Source: Rhodocyclaceae bacterium
Lineage (GTDB): Bacteria; Pseudomonadota; Gammaproteobacteria; Burkholderiales; Rhodocyclaceae
Assembly: GCA_028869135.1 (NCBI GenBank)
Contig: JAGWTC010000004.1
Span: forward strand, 62,001-126,000
DNA length: 64,000 nucleotides
Direction: 5' to 3'
Shown here: one piece after another, positions 8,088 through 17,321 of the stretch
Layout: each line of letters begins with the position of its first letter
How positions within the stretch are numbered: the stretch's first letter is position 1
Made by a program: the position numbers and the translations under genes
The notes under the pieces: model-generated
Seen by the model: the letters and a program-made list of their open reading frames with translations, nothing else
What the model was told of the DNA's origin: nothing
Database searches by the model: none

Positions 8088-10055
8088 TTACTTCTTCTTC
8101 GGTGGCGTGCTGCCGTCCTTCTTGAAGCCGGTACTGAACGACTTCTTGTCGCCGAAAGTCTTGCCCGGTGCAGTCTTCTTGTCAGCGTAGGGCTTTTTGT
8201 CCCCAAAAGGCTTCTTGTCGCCGTAAGCGCTCTTCTCGCCATACGGCTTCTTGTCGCCGTAAGGCTTTTCCGGCCGACTCAGCGTCTTGCGCGGCTTGTC
8301 GCCGAAACTGCCCTCGTCCTTGTAGCTCTTGCGCGCACGGGGTGCGGGCGACGGAGCCGAACCATCGTCGGGAGCGATCATCAACACGCGTTGACGAATA
8401 CGGGTCTTCTGCAGCTTGCTCAGCAACGCATCCGGCAGCGCCGGCAGCTCGACCGTGCTGAACTCGTCGAACAGATTGATCTGGCCGATGTCCTTGCCAG
8501 CAATGCCGCCTTCGTTGGCGATGGCGCCGACGATTTCCTTGGGCAGCACGCCGTGCGCCTTGCCCACTTCGATACGGTACTTCTGCAGATGGCCGTCGCT
8601 GAATTCACGGCGCTTGGCGAGAATCTCGGTGCGCTGCTCCTTCTCCTCCGGCGTACGTTCGCGGGCCGGCTTGCGTGAGCCCTCGGCGGTAAAGCTCGCA
8701 ACTTCGTAATCGCGGCCCTCGGGTTGCAGCGGACGGTCGCGTTGCGCCAACCAGGCGAGCGCCGCCGCAACCTCGTGCATGCCAAGCTCTTCTTCGCGCG
8801 ACAGATCGGCCACCACGGTTTCCATGAAACCCAATGGTTCGCGATTGATCACGTCGACGATCTGCTTCTTGAACTGGGCGACGCGGCGATCGGCGACCGC
8901 GGCCATGGTCGGCAGTTGAATGGCTTCGATCGGCTGGCGCGTGGCGCGCTCGATCACCTTCAACATGCGCATCTCGCGCGGCGCCACGAACAGGATCGCG
9001 TTGCCGGCGCGGCCGGCACGGCCGGTACGGCCGATGCGGTGCACATAGGATTCAGTGTCGTAGGGCACGTCGTAGTTGATGACGTGGCTGACGCGCGGCA
9101 CGTCGATGCCGCGTGCGGCAACGTCGGTCGCGACGACGATATCCAGCGTGCCGTTCTTCAGCTGCTCAATGACCTGCTCGCGCAGACCCTGGGTCATGTC
9201 GCCGTTCAGCGCAGCGGACGCATAACCGCGGGCTTCCAGCTTCTGGGCCACCTCCAGCGTCGCGGTCTTGGTGCGCACAAAGACGATGGCGGCATCGAAG
9301 TTTTCTTCGGCTTCGAGAATGCGCGTCAGCGCTTCAGGCTTGTCGGCGCCGCGCACCTGCCAGTAGGTCTGCTTGATCGTGGAAACCGTGGAGGTCGCCG
9401 CCTTGATCTTCACCCCCTGCGGTTCGCGCATGTACTGGTGCGCAATGCGGCGGATGGGTTCGGGCATGGTGGCCGAGAACAGTGCGGTCTGGCGCGACTC
9501 CGGCGTGTGGCCGAGAATCCATTCGACGTCGTCGACAAAGCCCATGCGCAGCATTTCATCGGCCTCGTCCAGCACCATGACCTTCAGGTCCTTCAGGTCC
9601 ATGCTCTTGCGCTCAAGATGGTCCATGACGCGGCCGGGCGTGCCGACGATGACCTGGGCGCCGCGCGACAGCTGGCGCAGCTGCACCACCATGCTCTGGC
9701 CGCCATAGACCGGCAGCACATGAAAGTCGGGCAGGTACTTGGCGTAGCTCTGCAGCGCCTCGGCCACCTGGATCGCCAGCTCGCGCGTCGGCGTCAGCAC
9801 CAGCGCCTGCGGCGTGCGCTTGCTCGGGTCGATCAGCGACAGCAGCGGCAGCGCGAAGGCGGCCGTCTTGCCGGTGCCGGTCTGCGCCTCGCCGAGAATG
9901 TCATGTCCCTCCAGCAGCAGCGGAATGCACTTGGCCTGAATCGGCGAAGGCGTTTCGTAACCGATGTCCGAGAGGGCGCGCAGCAGCGCGTCGGCAAGGC
10001 CGAGGTCGGCAAAGGTAATCGGGTTTGAAACTGAAGGAGCGGTTTTTTCTGACAT
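8088..10055 (-). CDS. deaD: DEAD-box ATP-dependent RNA helicase (DeaD/CsdA type)
   Basis: The 655-residue protein has the full helicase core: Q motif GYETPSPIQ, AQTGTGKT, PTRELA, TPGR, LDEADEML, FSATM and HRIGRTGRAGR within the first 370 residues. A DbpA-type RNA-binding domain follows (about 480-555, with YRIEVGKAHGV), which fits CsdA/DeaD proteins acting in ribosome assembly and cold-stress mRNA unwinding. The last 70 residues are a low-complexity tail of repeated KPYGDK-like units. ATG 10055 is chosen because homologues begin shortly before the Q motif; the upstream extension to 10088 is less likely. It is expressed alone between convergent and divergent neighbours. Confidence 0.95.
   Translation of the reverse strand: MSEKTAPSVSNPITFADLGLADALLRALSDIGYETPSPIQAKCIPLLLEGHDILGEAQTGTGKTAAFALPLLSLIDPSKRTPQALVLTPTRELAIQVAEALQSYAKYLPDFHVLPVYGGQSMVVQLRQLSRGAQVIVGTPGRVMDHLERKSMDLKDLKVMVLDEADEMLRMGFVDDVEWILGHTPESRQTALFSATMPEPIRRIAHQYMREPQGVKIKAATSTVSTIKQTYWQVRGADKPEALTRILEAEENFDAAIVFVRTKTATLEVAQKLEARGYASAALNGDMTQGLREQVIEQLKNGTLDIVVATDVAARGIDVPRVSHVINYDVPYDTESYVHRIGRTGRAGRAGNAILFVAPREMRMLKVIERATRQPIEAIQLPTMAAVADRRVAQFKKQIVDVINREPLGFMETVVADLSREEELGMHEVAAALAWLAQRDRPLQPEGRDYEVASFTAEGSRKPARERTPEEKEQRTEILAKRREFSDGHLQKYRIEVGKAHGVLPKEIVGAIANEGGIAGKDIGQINLFDEFSTVELPALPDALLSKLQKTRIRQRVLMIAPDDGSAPSPAPRARKSYKDEGSFGDKPRKTLSRPEKPYGDKKPYGEKSAYGDKKPFGDKKPYADKKTAPGKTFGDKKSFSTGFKKDGSTPPKKK
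8094..8275 (-). repeat. Tandem KPYGDK-type repeats in the helicase tail
   Basis: At least six degenerate six-to-seven-residue units (KPYGDK, KPYGEK, SAYGDK, KPFGDK, KPYADK, KTFGDK) are encoded by near-identical 21-base DNA repeats built around CTTCTTGTCGCC on the plus strand. The unit is basic with an aromatic residue, resembling disordered RNA-binding or condensate-forming tails. Confidence 0.85.
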
Positions 10056-10196
10056 GGCGGGGTGGCGTTCGAAAACGCGAAAAATCAATGAAGTACAATA
10101 CAGCGAAGGGGCAGGATTATCTCAGAAGCATAGACCAGAAGCGAATCAGGATTACTTGGGGCGATGAATATCGAGGGCTAAGCTACACTCGCGCCC

Positions 10197-11465
10197 ATGT
10201 CTTTGTCATCTGCCCGAATCGCTGTCATAGGCGGCGGTCCCGCCGGCCTGGCCGCCGCCGAAGTGCTGAGCACGACCGGCCTCGGCATTGATCTCTTCGA
10301 TGCCATGCCCTCGCTGGGGCGCAAATTCCTCATGGCCGGCCGCGGCGGCCTTAATCTGACCCATAGCGAACCGCTTGAAGTGTTTCTCACCCGCTATGGC
10401 CTCCGCTGCCACGAGATCGGGCCGATGGTAAGTGCCTGCTCACCCCAGTCGCTTCAGGACTGGGCCGAAGGTCTGGGGATTCAAACCTTCATCGGCTCAT
10501 CGGGGCGGGTGTTTCCGCGCGAGATGAAAGCGGCGCCGCTGTTGCGGGCCTGGCTGCACCGCCTGCGCGGACGCGGCGTGAATATCCATGTCCGCCACCG
10601 CTGGCTAGGCTGGAGCGCCGACGGCGCGCTCCTTTTCTCGACGCCGCAGGGGGAAACTGCAACCCACGCCGCTGCCACCATCCTCGCCCTTGGTGGCGGC
10701 AGTTGGGCCAGACTCGGTTCGGACGGGACATGGATGCCGCCGCTGGCGGAAAAAGGCGTTGCGCTGGCGCCGCTCAAGCCGGCCAACTGCGGTTTCGAGC
10801 TGAGATGGAGCGATTACTTTCGCGAGCATTTTGCCGGGGAGCCGGTCAAGAATGTCGCCGCCAGCTGCCTCGACGACAAGGGCCAAACCCTGCGGCGTCA
10901 GGGCGAGTTCGTCATCAGCGCGCATGGCGTCGAAGGCGGCCTGATCTATGCGCTGTCCGCACCACTGCGCGATGCGCTGGACCGCGACGGGCAGGCAACG
11001 CTGACGCTGGATCTGTTGCCGGACCGAACGGCCGAGCGCGTGCTCGCCGACGTCCGCCATCCGCGCGGTTCGCGCTCCCTGTCCTCGCATCTGCAAAGCC
11101 GGGTCGGCATTGCCGGCGTCAAGGCCGCCCTGCTGCGCGAAGTGCTGAGCAAGGACGAAATGCAGGATGCAGCCCGGCTCGCGGCGGCTATCAAGGCGCT
11201 CCCGCTCACGCTCAAGGCAACGCGCCCGATCGACGAGGCCATCAGCACTGCCGGCGGGGTCTGCTTCGAAGCGCTCGACGACACGCTGATGCTGAAAAAC
11301 CTGCCCGGCACTTTCTGCGCCGGCGAGATGCTGGACTGGGAGGCCCCCACAGGCGGCTATCTGCTCACCGGCTGCATCGCCAGCGGCCAGACCGCCGCAC
11401 GCGGCGTGCTGGCCTGGCTGGCGCAACAGACCTCACCCCATCCCTCGCCCGGGGCGCACGTCTAG
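10197..11465 (+). CDS. HI0933-like (BaiN/YhiN, PP_4765 type) flavoprotein
   Basis: The 422-residue protein starts with the dinucleotide-binding motif [17 protein letters not shown], followed by GRKFLMAGRGGLNLTH, a hallmark of the HI0933-like FAD family. Near the C-terminus CAGEMLDWEAPTGGYLL contacts FAD in this family. Its reaction is not established; related proteins are annotated as TIGR03862-type aminoacetone-oxidase-like flavoproteins. It is soluble with no signal peptide. It is divergent from the helicase and followed 75 bases later by ylqF, so co-transcription with ylqF is possible. Confidence 0.85.
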   Translation: MSLSSARIAVIGGGPAGLAAAEVLSTTGLGIDLFDAMPSLGRKFLMAGRGGLNLTHSEPLEVFLTRYGLRCHEIGPMVSACSPQSLQDWAEGLGIQTFIGSSGRVFPREMKAAPLLRAWLHRLRGRGVNIHVRHRWLGWSADGALLFSTPQGETATHAAATILALGGGSWARLGSDGTWMPPLAEKGVALAPLKPANCGFELRWSDYFREHFAGEPVKNVAASCLDDKGQTLRRQGEFVISAHGVEGGLIYALSAPLRDALDRDGQATLTLDLLPDRTAERVLADVRHPRGSRSLSSHLQSRVGIAGVKAALLREVLSKDEMQDAARLAAAIKALPLTLKATRPIDEAISTAGGVCFEALDDTLMLKNLPGTFCAGEMLDWEAPTGGYLLTGCIASGQTAARGVLAWLAQQTSPHPSPGAHV

Positions 11466-11540
11466 GGGCGCACGCGGCATGCGCGCATGGCTGAAGCGGG
11501 CCGCATGAGATAATCGGGTTTTCCAGTCCAGCAGCACATC

Positions 11541-12470
11541 ATGCCCATTCAGTGGTTTCCCGGCCACATGGTCGCCGCGCGCAAGAAGTCCGCGGAGGTC
11601 ATGGCGAGTACCGACGTCGTCATCGAAGTCCTTGATGCACGCCTGCCCATGGCGAGCAGCAATCCGATGATCGACGAGTTGCGCCGCCATCGGCAACGCC
11701 CCTGTCTCAAGCTATTGAACAAGATCGACCTGGCCGACCCGCATGCCACCAAGCAATGGCTGGACTACTTCAATGCCCAGCCGGGCGTGAAAGCGGTCGG
11801 CATCAGCGCCAAGAAGCCGGGCGATGTCGCGAAGATTCCGAACCTCTGCCAGAGCCTGGCGCCGCATCGCAGCGACGGCATCAAGCCGCTGCGCATGATG
11901 ATCATGGGCATCCCCAACGTCGGCAAGTCCACGCTGATGAACACCCTGCTCAAGCGCCGCGTTGCTGCGGTCGGCGACGAGCCGGCGGTGACAAAGTCGG
12001 TACAGAGCCTGGAAATCAATTCGCGCATGACGCTGACCGATACGCCGGGCATGATGTGGCCGAAGATCGAGCACGACAGCGACGGCTTCATGCTCGCCGC
12101 CGCCCATGCGATCGGCCGCAACGCCGTGATCGAGGAGGAGGTCGGCGCCTTCCTCGGCGAGATCCTGCTCGCCCGCTACCCCAAGCTGATCACCGCCCGC
12201 TACGGCTGCGCGACCGAAGGCATGGACGGTATCGGCGTGGTCGAAGCGGTGGCCAGAAAACGCAACTGCCGCATGAGCGGCAAGGGTCGCAGCCAGGAAC
12301 TCGACCTGGAAAAAGCCGCGATGATCCTGCTCACCGACTTCCGCGACGGCATTCTCGGCCGCATCAGCCTGGAAACGCCGGAAACTCGTGCCGCCATGCT
12401 GGCCGCAGCCAAGTCGGCTGGCGCCGCGCCCAAGGACACGGCGGACGAAGCGGACGCAAGCGAAGACTGA
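11541..12470 (+). CDS. ylqF: Ribosome biogenesis GTPase YlqF/RbgA
   Basis: This 309-residue GTPase has the circularly permuted motif order of the YlqF family: G4 NKIDLAD first, then G5 SAK, then G1 GIPNVGKSTLMN, and G3 DTPGMMWPK. The N-terminal WFPGHM is a family signature. RbgA proteins bind the large ribosomal subunit precursor and drive a late assembly step. The C-terminal helical domain is present and an acidic tail ends the protein. It begins with ATG 11541 and lies in a plus-strand run after the flavoprotein gene. Confidence 0.95.
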   Translation: MPIQWFPGHMVAARKKSAEVMASTDVVIEVLDARLPMASSNPMIDELRRHRQRPCLKLLNKIDLADPHATKQWLDYFNAQPGVKAVGISAKKPGDVAKIPNLCQSLAPHRSDGIKPLRMMIMGIPNVGKSTLMNTLLKRRVAAVGDEPAVTKSVQSLEINSRMTLTDTPGMMWPKIEHDSDGFMLAAAHAIGRNAVIEEEVGAFLGEILLARYPKLITARYGCATEGMDGIGVVEAVARKRNCRMSGKGRSQELDLEKAAMILLTDFRDGILGRISLETPETRAAMLAAAKSAGAAPKDTADEADASED

Positions 12471-12551
12471 AAACCCCGAAGCAACATCCGCTTACACGGC
12501 TTTCTGCGTAAATTGCGTCAACCTCCGCTTGTTCGGGCCGTTATTCGCCTC

Positions 12552-12557
12552 AGGAGG
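12552..12557 (+). promoter_or_regulatory. Strong ribosome binding site of the 44-residue gene
   Basis: AGGAGG with a six-base spacer (TTCGTC) to ATG 12564. It decides the start of the small gene and is the main reason to call it. Confidence 0.75.
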
Positions 12558-12563
12558 TTCGTC

Positions 12564-12698
12564 ATGAACAACGACCAGCAACAGCAAGCCCCGCAATTCG
12601 CACCGCAAATGGCGCCGACCCAAGCCGCCCTGAAGCAGCCGGCCAGCCCCGCCGCCAACGACGAAGTCGCCCAAGTCGCCCAGCTCGGCTACAACTGA
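12564..12698 (+). CDS. Unknown 44-residue Gln/Ala/Pro-rich small protein
   Basis: An ideal AGGAGG sits six bases before ATG 12564, the strongest ribosome binding site seen in the window. The peptide is MNNDQQQQ followed by a Pro/Gln/Ala middle and a distinct C-terminus NDEVAQVAQLGYN. It has no signal peptide, membrane helix or cysteine, and I do not recognise it. It follows ylqF by 93 bases and precedes a convergent metallopeptidase gene. The strength of the initiation site argues that it is translated; a disordered protein or a peptide precursor with a conserved tail are both possible. Confidence 0.6.
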   Translation: MNNDQQQQAPQFAPQMAPTQAALKQPASPAANDEVAQVAQLGYN

Positions 12699-12788
12699 GC
12701 CAAGACCGGCAGCCATGCGCAGCATGGCGAACATTGACCCCAAACGCAGGAAACCCTGCCCCGGCCTGAAACAGCGTCGGCTAAGGCA

Positions 12789-13658
12789 TTACAGCGCTGC
12801 CGCCTTGAAGGTATTGCAGCGCCGTACGTCGCCGCTATCGATCCCCTCCCTGAACCAGCGCACCCGCTGCTTGCCGCTGCCGTGGGTAAATGAATCCGGC
12901 ACCACGGCCCGGCCGGCCGAGCGCTGCAGGGTATCGTCGCCGATCTGCGAGGCCGCATTCAGCGCCTCCTCCACATCCCCGCTCTCCAGTATCTTGCGCG
13001 CCTCCTGGGCGTGATAGGCCCAGACGCCGGCAAAGCAGTCGGCCTGCAACTCCAGCTTGACCGACAAAGCGTTGGCTTCTTTTTCCGAGGCGTGGCGGCG
13101 CAGGTTCTGTACCTTGTCCGAAATACCAAGCAGGTTTTGCACATGATGGCCCACCTCATGCGCAATCACATAGGCCTGGGCGAAATCGCCGGGCGCGCCG
13201 AGACGAGTCTTCATGGTCTGATAGAAGCCCAGGTCGATATAGACCTTCTCATCGGCAGGGCAGTAGAAAGGTCCCATCGCCGATTGGCCGGTACCGCAGG
13301 CGGTCGAGGTTGCGCCACTGAACAGCACCAGATGCGGATCGCGATACTGGGCACCTTGCTTGCTGAAGATGTCGCGCCAGACGTCCTCGGTATCGGCCAG
13401 CACCACCGACACGAATTTGGCCATCTGATCGTCGGCCGGCGGCCTGTGCGCCGGCCCTGACTGAACCTGTCCCTGGCCGGAGCCGCCGCTCATTGCGTCA
13501 AGCAGCGTCAATGGATTGATGTCGAACACCAGCCAGCCGACGAGGGCGATCGCCAGCGTGCCGAGTCCGAGGCGACCGCCGCCGAGCATAGGCATGCCGC
13601 CGCCGCTACCGCGCCTGTCTTCGACGTTGTCGCTTTCCCGATTGCCGTCCCAACGCAT
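12789..13658 (-). CDS. Neutral zinc metallopeptidase (YpfJ/DUF-type, HEVGHH)
   Basis: The 289-residue protein has a Gly-rich N-terminus, one membrane helix (LGTLAIALVGWLVFDI, about 38-53) and a catalytic domain with the zinc motif HEVGHHVQ, preceded by YCPADEKVYIDLGFY, typical of the putative neutral zinc metallopeptidase family. ELQADCFAG supplies the likely third ligand region. It is probably anchored in the inner membrane with its domain in the periplasm. ATG 13658 is chosen because GGAGGT lies just upstream and homologues begin MRWDGNRESDNVEDRRG. Its substrate is unknown. It is divergent from the marC gene. Confidence 0.9.
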   Translation of the reverse strand: MRWDGNRESDNVEDRRGSGGGMPMLGGGRLGLGTLAIALVGWLVFDINPLTLLDAMSGGSGQGQVQSGPAHRPPADDQMAKFVSVVLADTEDVWRDIFSKQGAQYRDPHLVLFSGATSTACGTGQSAMGPFYCPADEKVYIDLGFYQTMKTRLGAPGDFAQAYVIAHEVGHHVQNLLGISDKVQNLRRHASEKEANALSVKLELQADCFAGVWAYHAQEARKILESGDVEEALNAASQIGDDTLQRSAGRAVVPDSFTHGSGKQRVRWFREGIDSGDVRRCNTFKAAAL

Positions 13659-13743
13659 ACTGACCTCCACCCGATACCTTGCCCAGTTACGGCAGAATAG
13701 CAATAAAGTACGACCGCAAGGTTTCGCACCGACAAAGGCCCCC

Positions 13744-14376
13744 ATGCTTGCTCTGCTCGCTCTGACGCTCAAGAAAACCATCACCCTCGTCGCCCTGGTC
13801 GGTCCGGTCGGCGTGATTCCGATCTTTCTCGCGGCGGTTGAAGAAGAGGGCTTGCGGGGCAAATTGCGCTTTGCGCGCACCGTCGGTCTGAGCGTAACGA
13901 TCGCGCTTCTGATCGCCGCCTTTCTGGGCCTGCCGCTACTCGGCCTGCTCGGCGTTTCGCTCGGCGCCATGCAGGTCGGCGGCGGCATCATCGTCCTGTT
14001 GCTGGCCATCGCCATGGTGCTCGGCCAGGAAACCACCTTCAAGGGCGTCCCGGCCGGCGCCAAGGCCGGCGAGGTGCGCGAGCTGTCCATCATCCCGCTG
14101 GCCGTGCCGCTGCTGGCCGGACCGGCGGCGTTCAGCTATGTCATGGCCAACAGCGTCTGGCATGACCCCATGGATCTCGTCCATGTCGTCGCGCCCATCC
14201 TGATCGTGGGCATCGTGTGCTGGTTCGTGTTTCGCAGCGCGGCGCTGGCCGGCAAGGCGGCGCGCAAATCGACCTTGAATCTGGTCGAACGCATCGGCGG
14301 CTTCATTCTGGCGGCGATGGCGATCGAAATGATCGCGGCCGGTCTGCGCGGCCTGTTTCCGATGCTGACCAGCTGA
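13744..14376 (+). CDS. MarC family integral membrane protein
   Basis: The 210-residue protein has six predicted membrane helices, and PVGVIPIFLA, ATTFKG-like ETTFKGVP and PLAVPLLAGPAAFS match conserved features of the MarC family. The family lies in the inner membrane and its transport role is unsettled; the early link to multiple antibiotic resistance was not upheld. The gene stands alone, starts 85 bases from the divergent metallopeptidase and converges on the MFS gene, with no space between their stop codons. Confidence 0.9.
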   Translation: MLALLALTLKKTITLVALVGPVGVIPIFLAAVEEEGLRGKLRFARTVGLSVTIALLIAAFLGLPLLGLLGVSLGAMQVGGGIIVLLLAIAMVLGQETTFKGVPAGAKAGEVRELSIIPLAVPLLAGPAAFSYVMANSVWHDPMDLVHVVAPILIVGIVCWFVFRSAALAGKAARKSTLNLVERIGGFILAAMAIEMIAAGLRGLFPMLTS

Positions 14377-15918
14377 TCAGTCTGGCGCGCCCTCGGATTT
14401 GCGCGCAAAAGGCGGTAGGCGGCGGCTGATGATATAGGTGATCACGGCGAGCACGGCGCAGCCGAAGAAGGCGGCGTGGATGCCGCTTACCAAACCCAGG
14501 CGCGCATGCTCGAGCATGCGCTCAGCATCGAAGGATAAAGCGGTCGCCAGCCGCGCAAGTTCATGCTGATCGGTGGCGCGCACCAGCAGCTGCGGATTGC
14601 CGAAAAGCTGCAGTACTCGGGTATCCGATATGCCGCTCTCGGCCAGCATCGCGCCGGCGCCGCGGCTGAAGCCGATGCTGACGGCAAGTCCGGCCAGGCT
14701 GGCGCCGAACATGCTGCCCAGCGTACGCAAAGTCTGAATCAAGGCGGAGGCGGCGCCCTGATCGGCGCGACCGACGCTGGCCTGAATCTGCAAGGTCAGA
14801 TTCGGCAGCTGGAAGCCGAGGCTGAAACCGCACACGGCGAAGACCGACATCAGGAACGCACGTGGCATGTCGGCGCCGATGAAGCACAGGCCGAGAATGC
14901 TGGCGATCAGACCCAGCACGCCGTACGAGAACAGGCGCTCGGGCTTGGCGATGCGGGGAATCAAGCGTCCATTGACGACGCTGCCGATGGTGATGAACAC
15001 CAGCAGCGGCGTCACGACGAGGCCCGCCTCATTGGGCGACAAGGAGAAGCCGCCCTGCAGCAGGAGCGGCGCATAGAACAGCAGCACGAACAGGATCAGT
15101 CCGGTCAGCAAGGCCAGTACGGCGAGGCGCCGCACCGCCGGATTGGCGAACAGGTGCGGTGGAATCACGGGCGCTTCGCTATGACGCTGATGCTGAACAA
15201 ACAGAGCGCCAAGGCCGCATGAGAGCGCCATCAAACCCCAGAACGCGAGACTCGCAAAGCCGAGTTGTTCACCCATTTCCGTGGTCAGCAACAAGGTGCC
15301 GACGGCCAGCGTCAGCAACAGCACACCCGGCCAGTCGAGCGCCTTGCCGCTTTGCTCGCCGTGTTTTATCCACGGTAGATAACGCCATACGATGGGTAGT
15401 GCCAGCAGGCCGACGGGCAGATTGACGTAGAAGACACTGCGCCATCCGAGATGCTCGGTCATCCAGCCGCCAAGCGCCGGGCCCAATGCCGACGCGACAC
15501 CGAACGCCGCCGACAGCATCACCTGCCAGCGCACGCGCTCGAGCGTGTCGGGGAACAGATCGCTGACCGAAGCGAAGGCGGAGCCCATCAGCATGCCGCC
15601 GGCAATGCCTTGCAGGCCGCGCGCCAGGACCAGTTGCAACATGCTGTGGGCCATGCCGCACAGCACCGAAGCCAGTGTGAACAGCGCAATCGAGACAAGC
15701 AGATAGGGCTTGCGCCCGTGCAGGTCGCCGAGGCGGCCGATGACCGGAATCAGGATGGCGTTGCCCAGCAGATAGGCGGCCGCCACCCATGGATAGAGGC
15801 GAAAGCCCTGCAGCTCGGCCACCATTTGCGGTAGCGCCGTGCCCACGACGGTTTGATCGAGGGCGATGAGGACCATGACAATGGAGATGCCGGCAAGGGC
15901 GGCAACCGGGCGTAACAT
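14377..15918 (-). CDS. MFS multidrug exporter, DHA2 (EmrB/QacA) family
   Basis: The 513-residue protein has 14 predicted membrane helices. Helix 1 carries LDQTVVGTALPQM, the D1 motif of the DHA2 family, and GRLGDLHGRKPYLL is the loop 2-3 MFS signature (motif A). It should use the proton gradient to export hydrophobic drugs or metabolites. No membrane fusion protein gene (EmrA-like) or regulator is adjacent, so its partners and substrate are unknown. It starts at ATG 15918 and is downstream of hmp on the same strand, separated by a hairpin. Confidence 0.92.
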   Translation of the reverse strand: MLRPVAALAGISIVMVLIALDQTVVGTALPQMVAELQGFRLYPWVAAAYLLGNAILIPVIGRLGDLHGRKPYLLVSIALFTLASVLCGMAHSMLQLVLARGLQGIAGGMLMGSAFASVSDLFPDTLERVRWQVMLSAAFGVASALGPALGGWMTEHLGWRSVFYVNLPVGLLALPIVWRYLPWIKHGEQSGKALDWPGVLLLTLAVGTLLLTTEMGEQLGFASLAFWGLMALSCGLGALFVQHQRHSEAPVIPPHLFANPAVRRLAVLALLTGLILFVLLFYAPLLLQGGFSLSPNEAGLVVTPLLVFITIGSVVNGRLIPRIAKPERLFSYGVLGLIASILGLCFIGADMPRAFLMSVFAVCGFSLGFQLPNLTLQIQASVGRADQGAASALIQTLRTLGSMFGASLAGLAVSIGFSRGAGAMLAESGISDTRVLQLFGNPQLLVRATDQHELARLATALSFDAERMLEHARLGLVSGIHAAFFGCAVLAVITYIISRRLPPFARKSEGAPD

Positions 15919-15994
15919 GCGACGAGGGCCGGCAAAAGACCCATTCTACGCGAGCGGCGAGCGGCACCTTGTCCCTTGCATTCCGACACAAATG

Positions 15995-16023
15995 CAGAAG
16001 GCCGTGACTGGCACGGCCTTCTG
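15995..16023 (-). terminator. Hairpin downstream of hmp
   Basis: A perfect 12-bp stem (CAGAAGGCCGTG / CACGGCCTTCTG) with a five-base loop starts 20 bases after the hmp stop. The minus-strand tail CATTTGTG is only weakly U-rich, so termination may be partial. Confidence 0.65.
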
Positions 16024-16042
16024 ATCACCCCACTACGTCTAC

Positions 16043-17242
16043 TTAGAGGATGTGGTCGAGCAGATCGGGACCGAACACTTCACGATGGATGCGGCTCGGT
16101 GCCACGCCCGCGCCGACCAGGCTCTTCCATTGCTGCTGCATGAAGCCGGAAGGTCCGCAAAGATAGATATTGGCTTGCGGATAGGCGTCCAGTCCGAGCT
16201 TGCCCAGCGCCATGCGCCCGCTGTACTGGTAATCAACGCCGACTTCATCGTTCGACTGCGGGGTTTCGTAGAACTGCACTTCGGTCATGGCCTTGAGGCT
16301 GGCGCGCGCCTTGCGCAGATCGCCGCGCAGCGGATGGTGACTGCCGTGGCGCGCGGCATGGGCGAAGACAACGCGACGACTCGGATTGCGCTTGGCCAGC
16401 GTGTTGAGCACGGAGATCATCGGCGTAATGCCGACGCCGGCTGACAGCAGAATGATGGGATCTTCGCCGTCGATGGCCGGCTTGAAATCGCCGAACGCGG
16501 CGCTGGCCTCCAGCATGTCGCCGACATCGATGTCGTCATGCAGCCAGTTGGAAATCAGGCCGGCCGGCTGGTTTTCGTCCTCGCGCTTGACGCTGATGCG
16601 CCACCAGTTCTGGTCCGGCGCGTCGGACAGGCTGTACTGACGCAACTGGCGCAGGCCGTCCACCGTGCCGGCCACGCTGATGTACTGCCCCGGCTGGAAG
16701 TTGCCGGGCGACTTGCCGTCGAGGGTCTGCAGATAGAAGGATTTCACGTTGTCGCTTTCCTGACGGATTTCCTTGACCACCAGCGTCTGCAGCTCGCCCG
16801 GCGTCACGCCGGCCTTGGCGTAGAGCGTCTTTTCAGCCTCGATCAGCACATTGGCCAGCACGCCGTAGGCCTCGCCCCAGGCAGCCAGCAGTTCCGGCGT
16901 GGCGGCATCGCCCAGCACGGCCTGGATTGCGTCGAGCAGATGCTTGCCGACGATGGGATAGTGGTCGGCGGTAATGCCCAGCGATGCATGCTTGTGCACG
17001 ATGCGTTCGACAACAGGCGTCAGGGCATCCGGATTGCGGTAGTTGGCGGCATAGGCAAACACGGCGGCGGCCAGCGATTGCTGCTGAGTGCCGCTGGCCT
17101 GATTGCCCATATTGAAGATGTTCTTGAATTCGGGATGCGCGGCAAACATCGCATCGTAGAAATGCGTGGTGATGGCAACACCGTGTTCGCGCAGTACGGA
17201 AACGCTGGCATCGATGTAGGGACGTGCGGCTTCGGACAGCAT
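16043..17242 (-). CDS. hmp: Flavohemoglobin, nitric oxide dioxygenase
   Basis: The 399-residue enzyme oxidises NO to nitrate with O2 and NAD(P)H. The globin domain (1-140) has the proximal histidine H85 (VHKHASLG), Y29 and Q53 of the haem pocket. The FAD domain carries RQYSLSDAP and the NAD domain LLSAGVGITPMISVL and YLCGPSGFM, so it is complete and cytoplasmic. An NsrR-type operator lies 80 bases upstream and nsrR is the next gene on the same strand, which supports induction by NO. The start is ATG 17242, matching the family N-terminus MLS. Confidence 0.97.
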   Translation of the reverse strand: MLSEAARPYIDASVSVLREHGVAITTHFYDAMFAAHPEFKNIFNMGNQASGTQQQSLAAAVFAYAANYRNPDALTPVVERIVHKHASLGITADHYPIVGKHLLDAIQAVLGDAATPELLAAWGEAYGVLANVLIEAEKTLYAKAGVTPGELQTLVVKEIRQESDNVKSFYLQTLDGKSPGNFQPGQYISVAGTVDGLRQLRQYSLSDAPDQNWWRISVKREDENQPAGLISNWLHDDIDVGDMLEASAAFGDFKPAIDGEDPIILLSAGVGITPMISVLNTLAKRNPSRRVVFAHAARHGSHHPLRGDLRKARASLKAMTEVQFYETPQSNDEVGVDYQYSGRMALGKLGLDAYPQANIYLCGPSGFMQQQWKSLVGAGVAPSRIHREVFGPDLLDHIL

Positions 17243-17321
17243 GTGATTTCCTTGTCAGTCGGGGGTTGTTCTAATGGCCCGAGAAACGCTCAAGTTCAGT
17301 GAACTCGGGCTCGGGCGAATT

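Noticed and set aside
8724-10028. A 434-codon frame opposite the RNA helicase
   Set aside because: It is antisense to a full set of helicase motifs and has no recognisable domain.
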